From assembly GCA_003154555.1 (NCBI GenBank), contig PMDT01000144.1:4965-17243 (forward strand): 12,279 nt of DNA. Direction: 5' to 3'. Shown here piece by piece: positions 7,041-12,279 of the stretch (the first letter of the stretch is position 1; every line of letters begins with the position of its first letter). The notes under the pieces are model-generated. The model saw nothing but the letters and a program-made list of their open reading frames with translations, was not told where the DNA came from and did not search any database. Origin of the DNA: Spirochaetaceae bacterium. Lineage in GTDB: Bacteria; Spirochaetota; Spirochaetia; SZUA-6; Fen-1364. The translations under genes were made by a program, and so were the position numbers.

Positions 7041-7963
7041 GCCGCGCCGTGCGGCGCGGCAGCCAGGGCCGCCGCAATGGCGCAACCGAGATCGACGTTA
7101 TTGAGGAAGAGCTGCACATTCGTCTCCAGCGCGCCGCCGCCGGAGAGCTCGACGATGCGCGAAAGCAGGAAAGGCGTGACGGCCTTGCCCTGGATGGCGC
7201 GCGCATCCAGGTCCCGCAGCGCCGTCTCGATCCAGCCGCTCATCGTGCCGCGCGGGATCTCATATTCCACCGGCACGGGGTTGGCAACAAGTATGCCCTG
7301 CGGGGCGCCCAGGGTGCGCTGGGACCGGAGGACCTTCGCGATCTCCGCCGCGGATTCGACCCGCAGCGGTATGGGAAGGCCGCTCGAGCGCGAGTAGAAG
7401 GCGGGGAATTCCGCCGCCTGGAACCCGAGCACCGGAACGCCGAGTGTTTCGAGGACTTCGAGTGTTTTCGGCAGGTCGAGTATCGCTTTTGCCCCGGCGG
7501 AGACGACGCAGACCGACGTTGCGGCGAGCTCCGTCATATCGGCCGAAATATCGAATGTGCCCTCTGCCCCGCGATGGACGCCGCCGATGCCGCCGGTTGC
7601 AAAGACATCGATGCCCGCCAGTCGCGCCGCCCACATGGTGGCGCTCACGGTCGTCGCGCCGGTCTTCCGATTCGCCAGGGCCCACGCGAGGTCCCGCCGC
7701 GACGCCTTGAGCACGCCTTTTTCCGTTGCAAGCCGATCGAGCTCCGACGGACCCACGCCGATGAATATCCTGCCGTCCAGCACCGCAACGGTTGCGGGGA
7801 CGGCCCCCCTGCCGCGCGCAAGAGCCTCCGCCGCGCGGGCAGTCTCGAGGTTGCGCGGGTACGGCATGCCATGACTGATGATGGTGGATTCGAAGGCAAT
7901 GACGGGTCTGCCAGCGGCCAGCGCATCGGCAACTTCCGGGGATAGATGCAGGAATTCGTTCAC
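7037..7963 (-). CDS. psuG: Pseudouridine-5'-phosphate glycosidase
   Basis: PsuG reversibly converts pseudouridine 5'-phosphate and water to ribose 5-phosphate and uracil, cleaving a C-C glycosidic bond in the cytoplasm. The 308 residues match the usual length and the whole pattern of the family: PVIAFESTIISHGMPYP (20-36), KASRRDL (86-92), GIDVFATGGIGGVHRGAE (117-134), SADMTEL (140-146), SAGAKAILDL (155-164), GFQAAEFPAFYSRSSG (180-195) and the NPVP, TPFLL and NVQLFLNNV elements. Likely active-site residues are Glu25, Lys86, Asp142 and Lys159 (Schiff-base lysine), by analogy with the E. coli enzyme. The start is GTG, with an excellent AAGGAGA sequence ahead of it, and overlaps the stop of the kinase gene as GTGA. 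The enzyme is metal-dependent in studied members. The pairing with a PfkB kinase immediately upstream supports a full pseudouridine degradation step. Its stop overlaps the start of a MoxR gene, which is unusual. Confidence 0.95.
   Translation of the reverse strand: MNEFLHLSPEVADALAAGRPVIAFESTIISHGMPYPRNLETARAAEALARGRGAVPATVAVLDGRIFIGVGPSELDRLATEKGVLKASRRDLAWALANRKTGATTVSATMWAARLAGIDVFATGGIGGVHRGAEGTFDISADMTELAATSVCVVSAGAKAILDLPKTLEVLETLGVPVLGFQAAEFPAFYSRSSGLPIPLRVESAAEIAKVLRSQRTLGAPQGILVANPVPVEYEIPRGTMSGWIETALRDLDARAIQGKAVTPFLLSRIVELSGGGALETNVQLFLNNVDLGCAIAAALAAAPHGAA
7040..7061 (-). promoter_or_regulatory. Perfect GC hairpin against the start codon of MoxR copy 2
   Basis: TGCCGCGCC (7040-7048) pairs over 9 bases with GGCGCGGCA (7053-7061), leaving a 4-base loop. 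On the coding strand the stem lies in the last psuG codons and its final base is the A of the MoxR ATG. No Shine-Dalgarno sequence is present there. The layout fits a structure that blocks independent initiation and is melted by ribosomes translating psuG. Alternatives are an attenuator, or chance in Ala/Gly/Pro codons; no T-run follows, so it is not a standard terminator. Confidence 0.5.
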
Positions 7964-8802
7964 GCCGTCTCCTTTGAAAGCCGGTCTTCGACCGCGCTCA
8001 TCGCACGGCGCACCGCCGCCCGCATTTCCACGCCTTTGTGCAGCTCGGAGACGAGCGCGGCAAGCAGCAGGTCTCCGGCGCCCGTGGTGTCGCGCGCTTC
8101 CACGCGCCTGCCGGGACCCAGGTTCTCAGAGGGCGCTCCCGCAGTGTACAGGCTGAGTCCTTTTTCCCCCCGCGTCACCACGATCGTCGCGATGCGGCGG
8201 TCCCTCATGAACCTCGGGATGTCGCGAATACCCAGGGCGTCCATCTCCTCTTCCGTGGGGGTCAGGAGGAAGAGGTCGTGGAGCGACGCGGCGTGACGCG
8301 CCGCCTTCTCTACCGAGACGGGTTCGACGACGAGGCGCGTCGCGCGTCCATATCTGTCCACCAGCCGGGCAAGAAGCGTCGCGGAGAGGTTGGCATCAAG
8401 GATGAGGAAGTCCGCCGGTCCCGGCTCGCCGAGTGAGCGCTCGACGAAATCGGCCGACAGGGCCTGCTCGACAATGCGGAAGTCCGACGCGGCGACCTTG
8501 AGGCTCCCGCTCTCCATGAGGGCGAGGTACAGCGGCGGGCCCGCCTCCTTGTCCGTCACGCCCTGGATGATGACGCTGCCGTCCGCCTCCAGCGCCTCGC
8601 GCGCCCATCGCGAAATCGGGTCCGCCGCGAGCGCCGTGATGAAACGCTTCGGACCCTCCAGGTTGCTCCAGATCCGGTAGCCGACGCCGCCCAGCCCCAT
8701 GCGGATGTCCGACGGGTTGGAGGTGCCGTCGAGAAAGACCTCCCGCATGGCGATCAGGTCGATGCCGACTGCTCCCACCACATGGATCATGAATCCCACC
8801 AT
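7960..8802 (-). CDS. psuK: PfkB-family carbohydrate kinase, probable pseudouridine kinase
   Basis: This is a ribokinase-fold (PfkB) kinase of 280 residues, somewhat short for the family. The substrate-side glycine motif is GLGGVGYRIWSNL (36-48), and the C-terminal signature is DTTGAGDLLLAAL (238-250), with Asp244 as catalytic base. The ALMESGSLKVAASDFRIVE stretch (94-112) resembles the strand-turn region of known PsuK proteins. The overlapping psuG gene downstream (GTGA) is the main reason to assign pseudouridine to pseudouridine 5'-phosphate phosphorylation with ATP. The usual PNxxE motif reads PTEEE (182-186), so its Asn is Thr. A start at 8802 has GGAGG 4 bases ahead (8811-8807); a start at Met5 (8790) is closer to the conserved domain but has only GGTGGGA nearby. 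It is first in the six-gene overlapping operon and divergent from the amidohydrolase. Substrate assignment rests largely on context. Confidence 0.82.
   Translation of the reverse strand: MVGFMIHVVGAVGIDLIAMREVFLDGTSNPSDIRMGLGGVGYRIWSNLEGPKRFITALAADPISRWAREALEADGSVIIQGVTDKEAGPPLYLALMESGSLKVAASDFRIVEQALSADFVERSLGEPGPADFLILDANLSATLLARLVDRYGRATRLVVEPVSVEKAARHAASLHDLFLLTPTEEEMDALGIRDIPRFMRDRRIATIVVTRGEKGLSLYTAGAPSENLGPGRRVEARDTTGAGDLLLAALVSELHKGVEMRAAVRRAMSAVEDRLSKETA
7968..7974 (-). promoter_or_regulatory. Strong Shine-Dalgarno sequence for psuG
   Basis: On the minus strand AAGGAGA precedes the psuG GTG, with 5 bases between AAGGAG and GTG after trimming the last A. It lies inside the 3' end of the kinase gene. 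It is the best ribosome binding site within the operon and supports GTG at 7963 as the true start. Confidence 0.75.
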
Positions 8803-8862
8803 GCTCCCTCCGCCGGTGCCCTGTCAATTCTCCGCCTGGTGTGTTATCAATAAGGGATTCCC
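8803..8862. promoter_or_regulatory. 60-base divergent intergenic region between psuK and the amidohydrolase
   Basis: The region must hold the start signals for both genes unless transcription enters from elsewhere. For the plus strand, CTGTCA (8821-8826, 4/6 to the -35 consensus) and TATCAA (8845-8850, 4/6 to -10) are 18 bases apart, and AAGGGA (8852-8857) could be the ribosome binding site 5 bases before ATG. A start site 7 bases after that -10 would cut into this ribosome binding site, so the two assignments compete. On the minus strand, GATAAC (8848-8843) is the best -10 for the psuKG-MoxR operon, with no good -35. The AT-rich patch 8843-8853 is the clear low-GC point. GGGATTCCC (8854-8862) is a small palindrome. 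Confidence 0.35.
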
Positions 8863-10494
8863 ATGGCACACGAAGGCTCAAAGCAAGGGCAGGACATCGT
8901 TCTCAAAGCCGGGCTGATCGTCGACGGGACAGGCGGGGCGCCCTACACGGCGAATGTCCTGATCCGCGCCGGCACGATCCGCCGCATCACGACAAAGCCC
9001 GTGCGGACGACGGGGACGGTCATCGACTGCGCGGGCCGCGTCGTCGCGCCCGGTTTCATCGACGCGCATTCGCACCTCGACTGGCATCTCCCCCTCAAAG
9101 GACACGACGAGCTGAAATACCCCTTTCTCGCGCAGGGCATTACAACCGTCGTCGCGGGCAACTGCGGAATCGCCGCGGCGGGCATCCGCCGGGGGAGCAC
9201 ATGGCGGCAGCAGATTGCGGACCGCCCCGCCGGAGCCGGAATCCTTTCGATGCAATGGGACACGGTGGAAGAATACTTCGCCCGGCTCGCCTCAGCGGGG
9301 GCAAGCCACAATGTCGCCCTCCTGGCGGGTCACGGCAGCACGCGCGCGTCCATCCGGGGACTGGAGACCTCGCCCCTCCATCCGTACGAATCAAAGGAGC
9401 TGCTCTACCTGCTGGAAACCGCGATGGACCAGGGCGCGCGCGGCGTCTCACTCGGCCTGCAGGACGAGCCGGGGATGTATGCCCGCGCCGAGGAGCTTCT
9501 CGAGGTCGCGCGGCTGGTCAGGCGGAAAAACAGGATCCTCGCGGTGCACCTGCGCGCGTATTCCGCGCTCGCCCCGGGGTACCGCATCCGCAGCTTCGGC
9601 GAACCGCACAACCTGATCGCCCTGCGTGAATCACTCGATCTCGCCCGCGCAAGCGGCGCGCGCCTCCAGGTGTCGCACCTCGCATTTGTCGGGTCGCGCA
9701 CGTGGCGTACCGCGGACAGGGCCGTCGCGCTGATCGACGAGGCAATCGCGGACGGCGTCGACGTGCGCTTCGACGTCTCACCCCACTCAAGCGGCGCCAC
9801 GGTCATCGGCGTCCTCCTGCCCGCGTGGTTCGTCGCGAAGGGAGCAGATGCCTACGAGCAGCAGTCGTCGCTGCGCAGGCTGGGCCGGGAAATGCGCGCG
9901 GTGGAGAGACGGCTCGGTTTCGGCCCGGCGGACATCCGTATCGTCGACACGCTGAATGAGGAGCTTGCCGACTGCAACGGAAGGTTCCTCAACGAGATCG
10001 CGCGCATGCGGCGCACCAGCACGACGGACGCTTTGATCGATATTGCGCGCGGGAGCGGCGGCCGCGCCCGTGTGCTCTGCAATCGCGTGAGCTCGACTCA
10101 CATCGTGGAGTCGCTCATGCGGCATCCGGCGAGCCTGTTCATGACAAACGCCCGGGTGGAGCTCCATGGCGTGCAGAACCCTTCCGCGTATGGAGCGTTC
10201 CCGCGGCTGCTCCAGATCGCCCGCGACCGCCGCATCCTGTCGCCGGAGGAAGCAATTCACAAGATGACCGGCGCCTCGGCGGAAAGATTCGGCCTTGCCG
10301 GGCGGGGACTTCTCAAGGAGGGGTATCCAGCAGATATCGTCGTTTTCGACTGGAGCACGGTTGTCGACAACACCACCAGCGCGGAACCAGATGCCGCACC
10401 GAACGGCATCGATTATGTGTTCGTCAACGGGAAAAAAATTATCGGCTCGGGTCGGAAGGAACACCCGCTGAATGCGGGCGTCCCCCTGACCTGA
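8863..10494 (+). CDS. D-aminoacylase-like (N-acyl-D-amino-acid deacylase family) amidohydrolase, catalytic Asp apparently replaced
   Basis: This 543-residue protein has the architecture of N-acyl-D-amino-acid deacylases, cytoplasmic amidohydrolases that remove acyl groups from D-amino acids. Seen in order: GLIVDGTG (17-24), metal motif GFIDAHSHLDW (64-74, His69 and His71), GNCGI (99-103, Cys101), VHLRA (228-232, His229), VSHLA (270-274, His272), and the C-terminal KMTGASAERFGLAGRG (467-482), PADIVVFD (489-496) and VNGKKI (521-526). These give the expected metal ligands. The segment that normally reads SDG...HPR reads TNA (428-430)...NPS (439-441), so the catalytic Asp (Asp366 in the Alcaligenes faecalis enzyme) becomes Asn429, and the later His and Arg are lost. 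DVYPY is DVSPH (304-308). The call of superfamily and family is firm; activity and substrate are not. A lone gene, it is divergent from psuK and convergent with the xylulokinase. Confidence 0.88.
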   Translation: MAHEGSKQGQDIVLKAGLIVDGTGGAPYTANVLIRAGTIRRITTKPVRTTGTVIDCAGRVVAPGFIDAHSHLDWHLPLKGHDELKYPFLAQGITTVVAGNCGIAAAGIRRGSTWRQQIADRPAGAGILSMQWDTVEEYFARLASAGASHNVALLAGHGSTRASIRGLETSPLHPYESKELLYLLETAMDQGARGVSLGLQDEPGMYARAEELLEVARLVRRKNRILAVHLRAYSALAPGYRIRSFGEPHNLIALRESLDLARASGARLQVSHLAFVGSRTWRTADRAVALIDEAIADGVDVRFDVSPHSSGATVIGVLLPAWFVAKGADAYEQQSSLRRLGREMRAVERRLGFGPADIRIVDTLNEELADCNGRFLNEIARMRRTSTTDALIDIARGSGGRARVLCNRVSSTHIVESLMRHPASLFMTNARVELHGVQNPSAYGAFPRLLQIARDRRILSPEEAIHKMTGASAERFGLAGRGLLKEGYPADIVVFDWSTVVDNTTSAEPDAAPNGIDYVFVNGKKIIGSGRKEHPLNAGVPLT

Positions 10495-10507
10495 TCGTCA
10501 GGCCAGG
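10485..10507. terminator. Imperfect palindrome over both stop codons of the convergent amidohydrolase and xylulokinase
   Basis: CCTGACCTGA (10485-10494) faces TCAGGCCAGG (10498-10507) around a TCG loop: 9 of 10 positions pair (one A-C mismatch). The left arm ends in the amidohydrolase TGA and the right arm begins with the complement of the xylulokinase TGA. The structure forms in both transcripts and is the only non-coding-size element in a 3-base gap. No T-run is seen, so it may be a bidirectional terminator of low efficiency or a 3'-end block. Confidence 0.42.
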
Positions 10508-12003
10508 CTCCTCGAAAGCGCTTCGCTCCACCTGCCGAACGCATCCGCATAGGCGGCGGATTTCCCCCGATCGGGCTCTGCGGTCTGGACGGGACGCAAT
10601 GCGGCGAATGCCTCCGTCGCGCCACGGTACACGCCTGACCCTATGCCCGCCCCCCGCGCCGCGCCCTGCGCTCCATCGGTCTCGAAGATCTCCACGCGCG
10701 CACCGGTCGCCGTCGAAAATGCTTCCCGGAAAAGGGGGCTCAGGAACATGTTGGAGTGGCCCGCGCGGACAGTGTCCGCGGTAAGCCCGATGCCCTTCAT
10801 GATGGCAAGACCGTGGGTGAGCGCGAAAACAACCCCTTCCTGGCCGGCGCGGAGAAGGTGGGGAATGCCGTGCCTGTTGAAGTCCAGCCCGAGCACGGAC
10901 GCCCCCGGGTTGCGGTTGCCCAGCGTCCTCTCCGCGCCGTTGCCATACGGCAGGACCACGAGGCCGTCGGCGCCCACGGGGGCCTGGCCTGCCACCCGGT
11001 TCAGCTCGTCGTACGGCACGCGCCCCGACTCGCCGACAAGCAGTCTCCTGAGCCAGCTGTAGAGAATACCGGCGCCGTTGACGCACATGAGGACCCCGTA
11101 CCGGGGATTTCCCGGAGCGTGATTGACGTGGACGAATGCGTTGACGCGGGATTCCGGATCGTAGCGCGGTTCATCGATGATGCCATACACCACCCCCGAG
11201 GTGCCGGCCGTCGTGGCAGCCTCGCCGGGGTTCAGGACGTTGAGGGAGAATGCGTTGTTCGGCTGGTCGCCCGCCCGGTAGCAGATGGGCGTTCCCTTCG
11301 CCAGGCCAAGGGCCGCCGCCGATGCGGCATTGAGCGTGCCCTGCGTGGAAAAGGTCTCCACCGTCGGGGGGACCATGTCGTGCGGAATGCCGTACCAGTC
11401 CAGGACGATGTCGGCGCGACTGCCCTTGCTGAAGTCCCACAGGATGCCCTCCGAGAGTCCCGACGTCGTCGTGACCATCTCTCCTGTCAGGCGATACGCC
11501 AGCCAGTCGCCGGGAAGGAGCATGCGGTACGCGCGGGCGAACACCTTCGGCTCGTTCTCCTTCACCCATGCGAGCTTCGAGGCGGTGAAATTCCCCGGTG
11601 AGTTGAGCAGGCGCGCCAGGCATGTCGATTCGCCGATGCCGCGGAATGCTTTCTCACCGATCTGTACTGCCCGGCTGTCGCACCAGATGATCGACGGTCG
11701 CAGTACCGCACCTGATTTGTCCACGAGCACCAGCCCGTGCATGTGATAGGAGATCCCGATGGCCTTCACCGACTCGAAGGCCTTCCCCGTTGCCGCCTTG
11801 AGCTCGGCGGCCGCTGCCACGACATTGTCCCACCAGACACCAGGGTCCTGCTCGGCCCAGCCGGGATGGGGCGCGTCGATCACGAGCTCGGTCCTGGGGC
11901 TCGTGGCGCTGCCCGCCGGCTTCCCCGTCGAGACGTCGAGGAGCGAGGCCTTGATCGAAGAGCTGCCGAGATCGAATCCGAGCAGGTAGCCGTCGGAACC
12001 CAT
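10498..12003 (-). CDS. xylB: Xylulokinase (FGGY carbohydrate kinase)
   Basis: The 501-residue FGGY kinase phosphorylates D-xylulose to xylulose 5-phosphate with ATP, feeding the pentose phosphate pathway. The N-terminal phosphate loop is LLGFDLGSSSIKASLLD (7-23, Asp11). The substrate-side motif is YHMHGLV (86-92), where many bacterial enzymes have GQMHG. Further elements are RPSIIWCDSRA (102-112), LLNSPGNFTASKLAWVKE (132-149), LPGDWLAYRLTGE (163-175), catalytic Asp246 in RAGDQPNN, TAGTSGVVYG (265-274) and LPYGNGAERTLGN (351-363). This set is strongly like xylulokinases of Bacteroidetes and relatives. The start chosen has GGAGGTGA just upstream; an in-frame GTG at 12021 would add 6 residues and lacks such a site. 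No xylose isomerase or transporter gene is in the window, so other ketopentose or pentitol routes remain possible. It converges on the amidohydrolase and is divergent from the DUF4342 gene. Confidence 0.9.
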   Translation of the reverse strand: MGSDGYLLGFDLGSSSIKASLLDVSTGKPAGSATSPRTELVIDAPHPGWAEQDPGVWWDNVVAAAAELKAATGKAFESVKAIGISYHMHGLVLVDKSGAVLRPSIIWCDSRAVQIGEKAFRGIGESTCLARLLNSPGNFTASKLAWVKENEPKVFARAYRMLLPGDWLAYRLTGEMVTTTSGLSEGILWDFSKGSRADIVLDWYGIPHDMVPPTVETFSTQGTLNAASAAALGLAKGTPICYRAGDQPNNAFSLNVLNPGEAATTAGTSGVVYGIIDEPRYDPESRVNAFVHVNHAPGNPRYGVLMCVNGAGILYSWLRRLLVGESGRVPYDELNRVAGQAPVGADGLVVLPYGNGAERTLGNRNPGASVLGLDFNRHGIPHLLRAGQEGVVFALTHGLAIMKGIGLTADTVRAGHSNMFLSPLFREAFSTATGARVEIFETDGAQGAARGAGIGSGVYRGATEAFAALRPVQTAEPDRGKSAAYADAFGRWSEALSRSLA

Positions 12004-12005
12004 GG

Positions 12006-12013
12006 TCACCTCC
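12006..12013 (-). promoter_or_regulatory. Shine-Dalgarno sequence fixing the xylulokinase start
   Basis: On the minus strand GGAGGTGA ends 2 bases before the ATG at 12003 (4 bases after the GGAGGT core). It decides for this ATG over the in-frame GTG at 12021, which lies upstream of the site. Confidence 0.65.
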
Positions 12014-12062
12014 GTGTGCACGCGTGGCGGCGCGTCTCCGATGCGTACCGCGCCGTCGCCCC

Positions 12063-12091
12063 TTTATATCCGACGAAGCGTTTCTGGGGAA
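12063..12091 (-). promoter_or_regulatory. Candidate promoter for the xylulokinase gene
   Basis: On the minus strand TATAAA (12068-12063) matches the -10 consensus at 5 of 6 positions and sits in the only AT-rich patch of the region. The best -35, TTCCCC (12091-12086), is 17 bases upstream but matches only 3 of 6. A weak -35 with a strong -10 suggests activator dependence, which would suit a sugar-inducible gene. The leader would be about 50 bases and GC-rich. Confidence 0.45.
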
Positions 12092-12121
12092 GTCAGTCTC
12101 GTGGAGGGAGGCCCCCTTTCC

Positions 12122-12150
12122 TTGACCCCGAAGGCTCCCGAGGCTATCCT
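12122..12150 (+). promoter_or_regulatory. Sigma-70-type promoter for the DUF4342 gene
   Basis: TTGACC (12122-12127, 5/6 to consensus) and TATCCT (12145-12150, 4/6) are separated by exactly 17 bases. Transcription would start near 12157, leaving a very short leader that still holds most of the GGGGGAGG ribosome binding site (12155-12162), 5 bases before ATG. It is the best housekeeping-type promoter in the window. Confidence 0.6.
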
Positions 12151-12167
12151 GCCTGGGGGAGGCCAGA

Positions 12168-12279
12168 ATGGAACCTGATCAGGGCAATGAGTTCAAGGTC
12201 AAGGGCGAAGAGATGATGCGCAAGGTGAAGGACATCGTCCACGAAGGCAATGTGCGCAGGATCATCATCAAGGACGACA
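12168..12279 (+). CDS. DUF4342 domain protein, N-terminal 37 codons (cut by window end)
   Basis: The frame begins with ATG 5 bases after GGGGGAGG and reads MEPDQGNEFKVKGEEMM and then RKVKDIVHEGNVRRIIIKDD before the window ends. The FKVKGEE...KVKDIVHEGNVRRIIIK pattern is characteristic of DUF4342 proteins, small bacterial proteins of roughly 80-100 residues. From memory of the family, the missing half carries one or two hydrophobic helices. Function is unknown. It has its own promoter (12122-12150) and is divergent from the xylulokinase, with 164 bases between. Only the N-terminal part is visible, but the motif is distinctive. Confidence 0.75.
   Translation, partial: MEPDQGNEFKVKGEEMMRKVKDIVHEGNVRRIIIKDD

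Noticed and set aside
6465..7397. 310-residue plus-strand open frame antisense to MoxR copy 2 and psuG
   Set aside because: No domain pattern, low-complexity composition, and it crosses a real gene boundary on the other strand.
7049..7945. 298-residue plus-strand open frame antisense to psuG
   Set aside because: Mirror frame of a strongly conserved enzyme; rich in Arg, His and Ala with no recognisable motif.
8822..8827. Perfect TTGACA on the minus strand before psuK
   Set aside because: A -10 at standard spacing would fall on the psuK start codon, where the sequence is GCATGG, so it cannot work as a normal -35 for this gene.
10464..10478. CCCGC-TGAAT-GCGGG hairpin near the end of the amidohydrolase gene
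   Set aside because: Only 5 base pairs, fully within coding sequence, no T-run; treated as chance in GC-rich DNA.
12004..12021. Upstream GTG start at 12021 for the xylulokinase
   Set aside because: It lies upstream of the strong GGAGGTGA site, which serves the ATG at 12003, and the extra residues are not part of the kinase fold.

Overview
The window is GC-rich (by eye a little above 60%) bacterial chromosomal DNA. It is packed with long genes and has no sign of phage, insertion sequences, CRISPR or RNA genes. The organism is probably didermic: the first gene encodes a secreted M16-family protein behind a signal peptide. The gene set (secreted M16 pair member, Bacteroidetes-like xylulokinase, PsuK/PsuG, MoxR-DUF58 operon, DUF4342) would suit a high-GC Spirochaetota or related lineage. 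That placement is inference; no marker gene is present to settle it.

Layout, left to right. (1) 3-1460 (+): C-terminal bulk of an M16 peptidase-like protein that has lost the zinc motif, its signal peptide cut by the window edge. A GC-rich hairpin follows. (2) 1566-2396 (+): monoacylglycerol-lipase-type alpha/beta hydrolase. (3) 8802 down to 2407 (-): six genes with every stop overlapping the next start, in transcription order psuK, psuG, moxR-like ATPase (copy 2), DUF58 protein, multi-pass membrane protein with a DUF4129-like tail, moxR-like ATPase (copy 1). (4) 8863-10494 (+): D-aminoacylase-like amidohydrolase, divergent from psuK across a 60-base gap. (5) 12003 down to 10498 (-): xylulokinase, convergent with the amidohydrolase across 3 bases. 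(6) 12168 to the right edge (+): first 37 codons of a DUF4342 protein behind a good sigma-70-type promoter, divergent from the xylulokinase.

How they work together. psuK and psuG form the known two-step pseudouridine catabolic route: phosphorylation, then breakage of the C-C glycosidic bond to ribose 5-phosphate and uracil. MoxR, DUF58 and a TgpA-like membrane protein are a recurrent genetic unit, thought to be a chaperone-like ATPase acting with membrane or envelope partners. Here the unit has two MoxR copies bracketing the DUF58 and membrane genes. The membrane protein seems to have only a short loop where TgpA proteins carry a transglutaminase domain. Physical fusion of psuKG to this module is the most distinctive feature. 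The amidohydrolase and xylulokinase look like separate catabolic genes, though the amidohydrolase seems to lack the family's catalytic aspartate.

No gap between genes exceeds 300 bases. The longest (12004-12167, 164 bases) holds two divergent promoter candidates. The others are 105, 60, 10 and 3 bases. Large open frames antisense to the minus-strand operon are GC-driven shadows and are not annotated.
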